Assembly: GCA_900557385.1 (NCBI GenBank)
Contig: USSP01000083.1
Location: forward strand, 1-7,828
From: an uncultured Lachnospiraceae bacterium
Lineage (GTDB): Bacteria > Bacillota > Clostridia > Lachnospirales > Lachnospiraceae
Direction of reading: 5' to 3'
DNA: 7,828 bases
Shown here: piece by piece, positions 1 through 6,860 of the stretch
How positions within the stretch are numbered: position 1 is the stretch's first letter
Layout: each line of letters opens with the position of its first letter
Position numbers and translations under genes: made by a program
Notes under the pieces: model-generated
What the model saw: only the letters and a program-made list of their open reading frames with translations
Told to the model about the DNA's origin: nothing
The model's database searches: none

Positions 1-2
1 AG

Positions 3-623
3 TTCCGGGAAGAACATCCCATGATGGAACTGCGCCTGTTCGGCAATCGGGAATTCTGCATGGCAGCAGTTTTGATTGGCGTCACCTATATGGCGAGCAT
101 GTCAGGAGCCACCATTGTCCCGTTGTATGTTCAGACGGCTCGTGGTGAAACAGCCACCATATCCGGTCTGGTGGTACTTCCGGGAATGTTGGTTTCCATA
201 CTGCTTTCCCCGGTGGCAGGTAAATTGTTTGACCGTTACGGAGCGAGAAAAGTAACCCTGACAGGACTGCTGATTCTGTTTTTAGGTAACAGTGGCTTTC
301 TGTTCTGTTCAGACAGCAGCTCCCTCGGGCTGGTTACCCTTTTATACCTGATCCGCATGTTTGGAACCACATTGCTTCTGACGCCGTTATCCGCTTATAG
401 TGTCAGTACCTTGGAAAAAGGTCAGATTCCGCAAAGCACGGCAATCGTGACCTCCTTCCGACAGATGGTGGCTTCCCTTGCAACCTCCATACTGGTTGTC
501 ATTATCTCGGCAATCTCTGCACCGTTTGCTGTGACAAGTCAGGCGGTACAGGTATCCTTTGGAATCCAGAGTGTGATCTATCTGGCAATGATTTTCCTGG
601 CATGGAGGCAAATCAAAAAATAA
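3..623 (+). CDS. MFS transporter, DHA2 (EmrB/QacA-like) family, C-terminal part; start lies outside the window
   Basis: Inner-membrane drug/proton antiporter-like protein, of which only the last 206 residues are visible. The frame is open from base 3, so the methionine codons at 21 and 24 are internal. The sequence HPMMELRLF just before a hydrophobic helix is typical of the middle of 14-helix DHA2 transporters, where the last helices begin. About six hydrophobic segments follow, at roughly 55-130, 165-230, 255-310, 325-390, 440-530 and 555-615. A loop reading GKLFDRYGARK (about 220-255) resembles the MFS motif A repeat (GxLaDrxGrk). The gene ends one base before the stop of the convergent oxidoreductase. 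The MFS family and DHA2 type are well supported. The substrate is unknown: multidrug export is the usual guess for the family, but nothing visible here fixes it. Confidence 0.88.
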   Translation, partial: FREEHPMMELRLFGNREFCMAAVLIGVTYMASMSGATIVPLYVQTARGETATISGLVVLPGMLVSILLSPVAGKLFDRYGARKVTLTGLLILFLGNSGFLFCSDSSSLGLVTLLYLIRMFGTTLLLTPLSAYSVSTLEKGQIPQSTAIVTSFRQMVASLATSILVVIISAISAPFAVTSQAVQVSFGIQSVIYLAMIFLAWRQIKK

Positions 624-624
624 T

Positions 625-1992
625 TTATTCCTTCGTAATCTGCCTTGCGACATACACGCCGCTGGCAGAAGCATGAGACAGGGAGTGGGTCACACCACTT
701 CCGTCTCCAATGATGTAAAGTCCTTTGTGGCAGGGTTCCAGATTCTCATCCAGATCTACTTCCATATTATAAAATTTCACTTCCACACCATATAACAGCG
801 TATCGTCATTGGCAGTACCGGGAGCGATTTTGTCCAGGGCATAAATCATCTCGATGATGCCATCCAGGATACGCTTAGGCAGAACCAGACTCAGATCGCC
901 GGGAGTTGCGGAAAGCGTAGGAGTTACCATACCCTCCTCAATACGTTTGGTATTGCTTCGGCGTCCACGCACCAGATCACCGAAACGCTGTACGATGACA
1001 CCGCCACCCAGCATATTGGAAAGGCGGGCAATGCTTTCGCCGTAACCGTTACTGTCCTTGAAAGGCTCAGAGAAATGCTTGGAGACCAACAGGGCGAAAT
1101 TGGTATTCTCCGTCTGCTTGTCAGCCCCTTCGTAACTATGTCCGTTTACCGTTACGATACCATTTGTATTTTCATTCACCACGATACCATGGGGATTCAT
1201 ACAGAAGGTACGCACAGAATCCTCGAATTTCTCCGTGCGGTATACGATTTTACTCTCATAAAGCTCATCGGTCAGATGAGAGAAAATGACCGCGGGCAGC
1301 TCCACGCGCACACCGATGTCCACACGGTTGGACTTCGTATTGATATCCAGATCCTTACAAATCTGTTCCATCCATTTACTGCCGCTTCGACCTACGGAAA
1401 TGATACACTTCTCACAATCGTAGGCAGTATCCTCACAGTGGATGCGATAACCGTTCTCCAATACCTCTACGGTTTTTACCGGCGTATCAAAATAGAAATC
1501 CACCTTATCTTTCAATTCCGCATAAAGATTTTCCAGTACGATAAAATTGATATCCGTACCAAGATGACGCACGGAAGCATCCAGAAGATTTAACTTATTC
1601 TGCATACAGATCTTCTTAAAAGAAGTACCGGCGGTGGAATACAGTTTCGTGCCCTCTCCGCCAAACTTCATATTGATGTCGTCCACATAACGCATCAGAT
1701 CCAGTGCTTGGTTTTTGCCGATATATTCATACAGCGTACCACCGAAAGCGTTGGTGATATTGTATTTTCCATCGGAGAAGGCACCGGCGCCGCCGAAACC
1801 GCTCATGATGGAACAGCTTTTACAATTGATACAGCTTTTGATTTTATCTCCATCAATGGGACAGTGACGCTTCTCCAAAGCGTGACCGGATTCCAATACG
1901 GCAATTTTCAGGTCTGCTCTGCGCTGTACCAGTTCGTAGGCAGAAAAAATGCCACCGGGACCTGCACCGATGATAATTACATCATATTTCAT
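625..1992 (-). CDS. NAD(P)/FAD-dependent dehydrogenase, COG2509-like
   Basis: Predicted soluble flavoprotein of 455 residues. The N-terminus has a dinucleotide-binding Rossmann fold: GAGPGG at residues 9-14, with acidic E34 at the end of the second strand (AVLES) to bind the FAD ribose. Close to the C-terminus, GLYIIGDGSG followed by a helix is the second FAD contact typical of such enzymes. Between them are GFGGAGAFSDGK (residues 65-76) and QRFGDLVRGRRS, both typical of the uncharacterised FAD-dependent dehydrogenase group COG2509. Cysteines 44, 54, 57 and 60 form a C-x9-C-x2-C-x2-C cluster just before GFGG. The ATG at 1990-1992 has AAAGGAA upstream (2004-2010 on the + strand), 11 bases away. 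The gene is divergent from parA and convergent with the MFS gene, so it is probably transcribed alone. The length is complete for the group. The substrate is not known for this family, so no specific reaction is claimed. Confidence 0.87.
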   Translation of the reverse strand: MKYDVIIIGAGPGGIFSAYELVQRRADLKIAVLESGHALEKRHCPIDGDKIKSCINCKSCSIMSGFGGAGAFSDGKYNITNAFGGTLYEYIGKNQALDLMRYVDDINMKFGGEGTKLYSTAGTSFKKICMQNKLNLLDASVRHLGTDINFIVLENLYAELKDKVDFYFDTPVKTVEVLENGYRIHCEDTAYDCEKCIISVGRSGSKWMEQICKDLDINTKSNRVDIGVRVELPAVIFSHLTDELYESKIVYRTEKFEDSVRTFCMNPHGIVVNENTNGIVTVNGHSYEGADKQTENTNFALLVSKHFSEPFKDSNGYGESIARLSNMLGGGVIVQRFGDLVRGRRSNTKRIEEGMVTPTLSATPGDLSLVLPKRILDGIIEMIYALDKIAPGTANDDTLLYGVEVKFYNMEVDLDENLEPCHKGLYIIGDGSGVTHSLSHASASGVYVARQITKE

Positions 1993-2065
1993 AATTTATG
2001 TAGTTCCTTTCTCTTAAATGGGATTTGGGATTAGAATTCCAGTGAAAAATATGTTCAACAATCCT

Positions 2066-2094
2066 ATTATAGCATGAGTCTGGAGCCCTGTGTA
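2066..2094 (-). promoter_or_regulatory. Promoter for the FAD dehydrogenase gene
   Basis: Read on the minus strand, TACACA (2094-2089; 4 of 6 match to TTGACA) is followed after 17 bases by a perfect TATAAT (2071-2066). A TG one base upstream of the -10 gives the extended form TGCTATAAT. It lies 73 bases upstream of the ATG at 1992 and faces the right way. This is a sigma-A type promoter by pattern only. Confidence 0.62.
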
Positions 2095-2100
2095 CCACAG
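2088..2100. repeat. 13-bp palindrome over the -35 of the leftward promoter, candidate operator
   Basis: CTGTG-TAC-CACAG: two perfect 5-bp arms around a 3-base centre. It covers the proposed -35 (2089-2094) of the dehydrogenase promoter, a typical position for a repressor site. A 5-bp arm can arise by chance, so the regulatory role is an inference. Confidence 0.3.
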
Positions 2101-2103
2101 AAT

Positions 2104-2129
2104 TTAGGTAAAAAGGGCGAATTACCTGA
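2104..2129. repeat. Inverted repeat upstream of the parA promoter
   Basis: TTAGGTAA (2104-2111) and TTACCTGA (2122-2129) are inverted copies matching at 7 of 8 positions, separated by 10 bases (2112-2121). The repeat lies about 10 bases upstream of the proposed parA -35 region, where an activator or repressor could bind. It lacks a following T-run, so it is not a terminator on the + strand. It does not resemble the parS consensus. Confidence 0.3.
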
Positions 2130-2137
2130 AATTCATA

Positions 2138-2166
2138 TAGATTACCCGACAAAAAAGTGCTATAAT
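2138..2166 (+). promoter_or_regulatory. Promoter for the parA-parB-serS operon
   Basis: A perfect -10 TATAAT at 2161-2166 is preceded by TGC, giving the extended -10 TGCTATAAT. At 17 bases upstream the -35 position reads TAGATT (2138-2143), only 3 of 6 to TTGACA. A weak -35 with an extended -10 is a common arrangement. The predicted transcript starts near 2173, leaving a leader of about 25-30 bases before the parA ATG. Confidence 0.68.
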
Positions 2167-2182
2167 CTTTGTGCATATTATC

Positions 2183-2190
2183 AGAAGGGA
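2183..2190 (+). promoter_or_regulatory. Ribosome binding site that fixes the parA start
   Basis: AGAAGGGA lies 9 bases before the ATG at 2200. The same frame stays open upstream to an ATG at 2074, but that ATG precedes the promoter -10 and the added 42 residues do not belong to the ParA family, so 2200 is the start. Confidence 0.75.
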
Positions 2191-2199
2191 AAAAATAAC

Positions 2200-2964
2200 A
2201 TGGGACGGATCATTGCAATAGCAAACCAAAAAGGCGGTGTAGGCAAGACTACCACAGCCATTAACCTGTCCGCATCACTGGCAGCTCTGGGCAAAAAGGT
2301 GCTGGTCATCGACACAGATCCTCAGGGAAATACCACCAGTGGTTTCGGCGTAGATAAAAACGAACTGGAAAACACTATTTATGAATTGATTCTGGGGGAA
2401 TGTTCCATTCAGGATTGTATGATTAAAAATGTAGTGGAGGGTGTCAGTATTCTTCCTTCCAATGTAAATCTGGCAGCAGCTGAGATTGAACTGATAGGTG
2501 TAGACAGAAAAGACTTTATTTTAAAAAATGAAATCGATTATATCCGTGATTCCTATGATTTCATTCTGATTGATTGTCCCCCTTCTTTGAACACTCTGAC
2601 GATTAATGCGATGACAGCGGCGAATTCCGTGCTGGTTCCCATTCAGTGTGAATACTACGCATTGGAAGGATTGAGTCAGTTGATACATACCATCAACCTC
2701 ATCAAGGAACGTCTCAATCCGGATCTGGATATTGATGGTGTGGTTTTCACCATGTACGATTCCCGTACCAACCTGTCTACACAGGTAGTGGAGAACGTAA
2801 AAAGTCATCTGAATCAGCATGTATATAAGACAATGATTCCCAGAAATATCCGACTGGCAGAGGCACCCAGCTACGGACAGCCTATTAATCTGTATGACCC
2901 GAAATCAGCGGGTGCGGAAAGCTATATGGCACTGGCGAAGGAAGTTATTGGAAGGAAACTGTAG
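2200..2964 (+). CDS. parA: Chromosome-partitioning ATPase ParA (Soj)
   Basis: Cytoplasmic, nucleoid-binding P-loop ATPase that works with ParB to segregate replication origins; in Bacillus subtilis Soj also acts on DnaA. The protein has 254 residues, almost the length of B. subtilis Soj. The deviant Walker A KGGVGKTT is at residues 11-18, with signature lysine K11 and K16. D40 lies in the A' motif (VIDTDPQGN), and Walker B is FILIDCPP with D125. R189 (DSRTNLS) and R218 (RNIRLAEAPS) fall at the positions reported for non-specific DNA binding in Soj. All key residues are present, so the protein should be active. It is the first gene of the proposed operon, 17 bases before parB. The solo chromosomal context and the Soj-like length argue against a plasmid ParA. 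Confidence 0.96.
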   Translation: MGRIIAIANQKGGVGKTTTAINLSASLAALGKKVLVIDTDPQGNTTSGFGVDKNELENTIYELILGECSIQDCMIKNVVEGVSILPSNVNLAAAEIELIGVDRKDFILKNEIDYIRDSYDFILIDCPPSLNTLTINAMTAANSVLVPIQCEYYALEGLSQLIHTINLIKERLNPDLDIDGVVFTMYDSRTNLSTQVVENVKSHLNQHVYKTMIPRNIRLAEAPSYGQPINLYDPKSAGAESYMALAKEVIGRKL

Positions 2965-2981
2965 AAAGAGAAGGTAATGAC

Positions 2982-3878
2982 ATGGCGGCAAGAGGATTAG
3001 GAAAAGGCTTGGATTCTCTGATTCCTATGGGACAGGCACCGGCAGCTCCGAAGAAAAAGGCGGAGAAGGATATCACAGCATTAAAGGAAGGCGAAGCACC
3101 GGTAATGGTGAAAATTACCAAGATTGAACCGAACCGGGAACAGCCCCGTAAAAACTTTGATGAGGATGCCTTGCTGGAACTGGCAGATTCCATTAAACAG
3201 TTTGGACTGCTGCAGCCCATTCTGGTACAGGATCGTAAAACCTACTACGAAATCATCGCAGGTGAGCGTAGATGGAGAGCCTCCAAATTAGCCGGTCTGA
3301 AGGAAGTTCCGGTCATTATCCGCAATTATACCGAACAGGAGATCGTGGAGATCTCCCTGATCGAGAATATCCAGCGTGAGGATTTAAACCCCATCGAGGA
3401 AGCCCAGGCATACAAACGCCTCCTTACAGAATTTAATTTAAAACAGGACGAGGTGGCAGAACGGGTATCCAAGAGCCGTACCGCTGTGACTAACTCCATG
3501 CGTCTGCTGAAGCTTTGTGATGAAGTGCAGCAGATGGTTATCAGCGACATGATTTCCACCGGACATGCCCGTGCAATTCTTTCTGTGGAGGATCCCAAGC
3601 AGCAGTATGAGTTGGCACAGAAGATTTTTGATGAAAAGCTCAGTGTGCGCGATGTGGAAAAGATGGTACGCAATCTGGGCAAGCCTGCCAAAGAGAAAAA
3701 GGCAGCGGATAAGGGACTGGATGTGATCTATGAAAACATTCAGGAGAAATTAAAGAATACATTGGGAACTAAGGTTGCCATCAGCTCCAAGGGAGATGGC
3801 ACAGGCAAGATTGAAATAGAGTTTTATTCCCATGAAGATCTTGACCGCCTGGTAGACATTTTTAACGGGCGGAAATAA
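2982..3878 (+). CDS. parB: Chromosome-partitioning CTPase/DNA-binding protein ParB (Spo0J)
   Basis: ParB binds parS sites near the origin, spreads as a CTP-dependent sliding clamp, loads SMC and stimulates ParA ATPase. The protein has 298 residues. The N-terminal tail RGLGKGLDSLI (residues 4-14) is the basic segment that contacts ParA. The ParB/Srx-type nucleotide domain spans about 40-135, with GERR at 94-97 and ENIQR at 128-132, both part of the CTP pocket. A helix-turn-helix DNA-binding region follows at about 153-175 (KQDEVAERVSKSRTAVTNSM). The C-terminal 50 residues form the dimerisation domain. The ATG is preceded by AGAGAAGG (2968-2974) with 7-base spacing. A 17-bp gap to parA indicates co-transcription. 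No convincing parS site is in the window. Confidence 0.96.
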   Translation: MAARGLGKGLDSLIPMGQAPAAPKKKAEKDITALKEGEAPVMVKITKIEPNREQPRKNFDEDALLELADSIKQFGLLQPILVQDRKTYYEIIAGERRWRASKLAGLKEVPVIIRNYTEQEIVEISLIENIQREDLNPIEEAQAYKRLLTEFNLKQDEVAERVSKSRTAVTNSMRLLKLCDEVQQMVISDMISTGHARAILSVEDPKQQYELAQKIFDEKLSVRDVEKMVRNLGKPAKEKKAADKGLDVIYENIQEKLKNTLGTKVAISSKGDGTGKIEIEFYSHEDLDRLVDIFNGRK

Positions 3879-3911
3879 ACAACCGATTTACCGGAAAGAA
3901 GAGGAAATATA

Positions 3912-4427
3912 GTGACAAGTGGAATTTTCCAAAGAATAGGTCTGGGGGGACTGGACTTGGGTTATGTGCTGATCGGTATGGCAGTTCTGATTCTGGCATT
4001 ACTGGTGATGCTCATCATCTTGATGGTACAGTTTTCCAACCTGAAAAAACGTTATGCAAAATTTATGAGAGGTAAAGATGGAAAAAGTCTTGAGAAAGAC
4101 ATTGCATCCCTCTATGAAGATAATCAATTTTTAAAATCCTCTGTGGAAAAGGATAAGAAGGACATACGTATTTTATTCAAAAATATGGAATCCACGTTTC
4201 AAAAGGTCGGTATCGTGAAGTACGATGCTTTTCAGCAGATGGGTGGCAAGCTCAGCTTCAGCCTTGCCTTGTTAAATGAGAAAAACGACGGATTTATCAT
4301 CAATTCTGTTCATAGCAGTGATGGCTGCTACTCCTACACCAAGGAGATCCGGGGCGGACAAAGTGAAATCTCATTGGGAAATGAGGAAAAAGTCGCACTG
4401 GATATTGCCATAGGAGAGGAAGCTTAG
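3912..4427 (+). CDS. DUF4446 family membrane-anchored protein
   Basis: Uncharacterised small protein of 171 residues starting with GTG, supported by AGAGGA about 6 bases upstream. Residues 17-41 form one long hydrophobic segment (LGYVLIGMAVLILALLVMLI region) followed at once by KKRYAKFMRGKDGK, so the bulk should face the cytoplasm. Residues 60-98 are charged and heptad-like, probably coiled coil. The C-terminal domain (about 99-170; VGIVKYDAFQQMGGKLSFSL, then SYTKEI) carries the conserved DUF4446 pattern. In Clostridia this family is often found directly after parB. Here it lies 33 bp after parB and 29 bp before the HD-GYP gene. A role at the membrane linked to chromosome segregation is a guess from position only. 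Confidence 0.83.
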   Translation: MTSGIFQRIGLGGLDLGYVLIGMAVLILALLVMLIILMVQFSNLKKRYAKFMRGKDGKSLEKDIASLYEDNQFLKSSVEKDKKDIRILFKNMESTFQKVGIVKYDAFQQMGGKLSFSLALLNEKNDGFIINSVHSSDGCYSYTKEIRGGQSEISLGNEEKVALDIAIGEEA

Positions 4428-4456
4428 ACAGCAGTATAGAGGGAAGAAAGTAAGAA

Positions 4457-5506
4457 ATGAAGATTTGTAGGGTAAGCCAGTTAAAGGGAGGAGAAGTCCT
4501 TGCCAGGGCAGTACTGACAGACGGCTATCAGGTATTGCTGGGAGAAGGAACCCGGTTGTTACCGGAATATATTAAAAAGATACAGCAGTTGGGTATTGAT
4601 GAGGTCTTTATAGAAAACCAGGACAGCGAGAAGATGGAGATCCTCAGAGAAGAAACGGAAACCCATTTCAAGGAAAAAGTACGGGACATTCTCGAACATC
4701 ATACCTACAGCCACAATCAGGAGCTGGCGCAGCTTGCCGAAACAGCAGACAGCCTTATTACCAGCATTCTGGAAGAGGAAGAGGTCATTGAACAGGTTTA
4801 CGATATTCGGGAAAGAAGTTCTGACCTGTACGAGCATTCCATCAGCATCTGTACGTTATCGGTTCTTACAGCGCTCAAGCTGAAGATGAGCCGGGAAATG
4901 GTACATGATATCGGTGTTGCCTGCCTGTTGCATGATCTGGGTCTGCGTTATCTTACCATTCAATATGATAACCAGCCGATAGAAGCGCTTTCGGAAGAAG
5001 CACGCAATGAATTCATGAAGCATCCGGTCTATGCGTATTCGGCTTTGAAAAATGAAAAATGGATTTCCGATGATGTGAAGAATATGATTCTTTATCATCA
5101 CGAGCAGATGGATGGCAGTGGGTATCCTTTGCATGCACGTATGCTTACACTGGAAAGCCGTATCCTGAACGTATGCGATGCCTTTGATGAGATGATCTGC
5201 GGTATCGGATGCAAGCGGCGTAAGGTATACGAGGCCATTGAAGAATTAAAGAAATACCGGGGTATCCGTTACGACGGGCGAATCCTGGATGCATTTCTGG
5301 AATTCACCGCCGTTTATCCTGCCGGAACCTTCGTACTTACCAATGAAGGTGAGACAGCGCTGATTATCCGCCAGAATAAACAGAAGCCGGATCGTCCGGT
5401 ATTGCGTATTGTGATGGATAAAGAAGGAAATCCCATCACCAAAGAAGTAATCAAGGATTTATTGGTCTTTACCGATGTATTTATTGAAAAGGCCGTGGAA
5501 AAATAA
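4457..5506 (+). CDS. HD-GYP domain protein, candidate cyclic-di-GMP phosphodiesterase with an altered HD motif
   Basis: Cytoplasmic protein of 349 residues, with no signal or membrane segment. The N-terminal 55 residues (LKGGEVLARAVLTDGYQVLL, then GTRLLPEYIKKIQQLG) form the small domain that often precedes HD-GYP. The HD-GYP domain spans about 120-285. Visible metal-ligand positions are H127, H159-D160 (HDLG), H189 (KHP), H214-H215 (HHEQMDGSGYP) and D241 (CDAFDEM), and GYP itself is intact at 222-224. The lysine normally following HDxG is a leucine (L163), and the region that usually reads RPYR is replaced by GCKRRKVYEA. The last 60 residues (PAGTFVLTNEGETALIIRQN onwards) match the usual tail of this group. 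The ligands suggest metal binding; whether it hydrolyses cyclic-di-GMP is uncertain. RBS AGAGGGAAG (4438-4446) is 10 bases before the ATG. Confidence 0.85.
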   Translation: MKICRVSQLKGGEVLARAVLTDGYQVLLGEGTRLLPEYIKKIQQLGIDEVFIENQDSEKMEILREETETHFKEKVRDILEHHTYSHNQELAQLAETADSLITSILEEEEVIEQVYDIRERSSDLYEHSISICTLSVLTALKLKMSREMVHDIGVACLLHDLGLRYLTIQYDNQPIEALSEEARNEFMKHPVYAYSALKNEKWISDDVKNMILYHHEQMDGSGYPLHARMLTLESRILNVCDAFDEMICGIGCKRRKVYEAIEELKKYRGIRYDGRILDAFLEFTAVYPAGTFVLTNEGETALIIRQNKQKPDRPVLRIVMDKEGNPITKEVIKDLLVFTDVFIEKAVEK

Positions 5507-5532
5507 AGAAATAAGAAAAAGAGGTATTAGAA

Positions 5533-6825
5533 ATGATCGATATCAAGTTTTTACGCGAGAATCCTGATGTGGTAAAAGAAAACATCAAGAAGAAATTCCA
5601 GGACGAAAAGCTTCCCTTAGTGGATGAGGTGATTGCACTTGATGCTGAGAGCCGCAAGGCAAAACAGGAAGGTGATGACCTGCGTGCAAGTCGTAATAAG
5701 ATTTCCAAAGAGATCGGTGGCCTGATGGCACAGGGCAAGAAGGAAGAGGCAGAGGCGAAGAAAGCTGAGGTTGCAGCCGGAGCCAAAAGACTGGCAGAAC
5801 TGGAGGTTCTCGAGTCTGAACTTCAGGAGAAGATTACCAAAATCATGATGGTCATTCCTAATATCATTGACCCCTCCGTACCCATCGGTAAGGATGACAG
5901 CCAGAACGTGGAAATTGAGAAATTCGGTGAGCCTGTTGTTCCTGATTTTGAAGTACCCTATCATGCAGACATCCTGGACAGCATCAGCGGTCTGGACAAG
6001 GAAGCTGCAGGACGCACCAGCGGAAACGGTTTCTACTATTTAATGGGTGATGCCGCAAGAATCCACTCTGCCATGATCAGCTATGCAAGAGATTTCATGA
6101 TTGACAAAGGCTTTACTTACTGTATTCCTCCTTTTATGATTCGCAGCAGCGTAGTAAACGGAGTAATGAGCTTCGCAGAGATGGAAGCCATGATGTACAA
6201 GATTGAAGGCGAAGATTTGTACCTGATCGGTACTTCCGAGCATTCCATGATCGGTAAATTCAAGGGTGAGATCGTAGAGGAAAAGAACCTTCCTATTACC
6301 ATGACCTCTTACTCTCCCTGCTTCCGTAAAGAGGTAGGAAGTCACGGTATTGAGGAACGCGGTGTGTATCGTGTTCACCAGTTTGAAAAACAGGAAATGG
6401 TTGTGTTATGTAAACCTGAGGAATCCATGGACTGGTACAACAAAATGTGGTCTTACACCGTAGAGTTCTTCCGTAGCCTGGATATCCCGGTTCGTACACT
6501 GGAATGCTGTAGCGGTGACCTGGCAGACTTAAAAGTAAAATCCTGCGATGTAGAGGCATGGAGCCCCAGACAGCAGAAATATTTCGAGGTTGGTTCCTGC
6601 TCCACTCTGGGCGATGCACAGGCAAGACGTCTGGGTATCCGTACCAAGGGCGAGAACGGCACTTACTTCGTGCATACCTTAAACAATACCGTACTGGCAA
6701 CGCCCAGAGGATTGATTGCGTTCCTTGAGAATAATGTAAACGAGGACGGAAGCATCAATATTCCTGTGGCACTTCGTCCGTACATGGGTGGCAAGGAGAA
6801 GATTCTTCCCACCAAAGCAAAATAA
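5533..6825 (+). CDS. serS: Seryl-tRNA synthetase, with archaeal/eukaryote-like motif 3
   Basis: Class II aminoacyl-tRNA synthetase that activates serine with ATP and charges tRNA-Ser (and tRNA-Sec). The protein has 430 residues, the usual SerRS length. The N-terminal coiled-coil arm that reads the long tRNA variable arm lies at about 28-105. The serine-binding TxE is at T234-S235-E236. Motif 2 runs from CFRKE (R265) to RVHQFEK (R280, E285), and motif 3 holds R392 in ATPRGLIAFLEN. The C-terminus ends with the usual ALRPYMGG. Motif 3 reads TLNNTVLATPR rather than the common bacterial TLNGSGLAVGR, and the preceding LECCSGDLADLK / WSPRQQKYFEVGSCS segment also looks archaeal-like. AAGAGGT (about 5518-5524) is 8 bases before the ATG. 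The 26-bp gap leaves no room for a T-box leader, so expression should follow the operon promoter. Confidence 0.95.
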   Translation: MIDIKFLRENPDVVKENIKKKFQDEKLPLVDEVIALDAESRKAKQEGDDLRASRNKISKEIGGLMAQGKKEEAEAKKAEVAAGAKRLAELEVLESELQEKITKIMMVIPNIIDPSVPIGKDDSQNVEIEKFGEPVVPDFEVPYHADILDSISGLDKEAAGRTSGNGFYYLMGDAARIHSAMISYARDFMIDKGFTYCIPPFMIRSSVVNGVMSFAEMEAMMYKIEGEDLYLIGTSEHSMIGKFKGEIVEEKNLPITMTSYSPCFRKEVGSHGIEERGVYRVHQFEKQEMVVLCKPEESMDWYNKMWSYTVEFFRSLDIPVRTLECCSGDLADLKVKSCDVEAWSPRQQKYFEVGSCSTLGDAQARRLGIRTKGENGTYFVHTLNNTVLATPRGLIAFLENNVNEDGSINIPVALRPYMGGKEKILPTKAK

Positions 6826-6845
6826 ATAGATAATAGACATGAAAG

Positions 6846-6855
6846 AAGGAGGTGA
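6846..6855 (+). promoter_or_regulatory. Consensus Shine-Dalgarno that selects a TTG start
   Basis: AAGGAGGTGA is a near-perfect anti-16S match. Eight bases after its GGAGG comes TTG at 6861. The in-frame GTG at 6852 is part of the Shine-Dalgarno itself and cannot be the start, so TTG is preferred. Confidence 0.82.
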
Positions 6856-6860
6856 AATCT

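Noticed and set aside
137..152. Possible parS site (ends GTGAAACA)
   Set aside because: Only 10 of 16 positions match TGTTTCACGTGAAACA, the left half is lost, and it lies inside the MFS coding region. No better parS match was seen in the window.
1075..1593. A 172-codon open frame on the + strand inside the dehydrogenase gene
   Set aside because: It is fully antisense to a well-supported gene, with no ribosome binding site or recognisable protein features; a frame shadow.
2074..2199. Longer parA starting at the ATG at 2074
   Set aside because: It would begin upstream of the promoter -10, lacks a ribosome binding site, and adds 42 residues not found in ParA proteins.
5507..5532. T-box riboswitch controlling serS
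   Set aside because: Only 26 bases separate serS from the HD-GYP gene, far too short for a T-box, and no T-box core motif is visible.
6852..6854. GTG as the DUF3881 start codon
   Set aside because: The GTG is part of the AAGGAGGTGA Shine-Dalgarno; TTG at 6861 has ideal spacing and gives the family's usual N-terminus.
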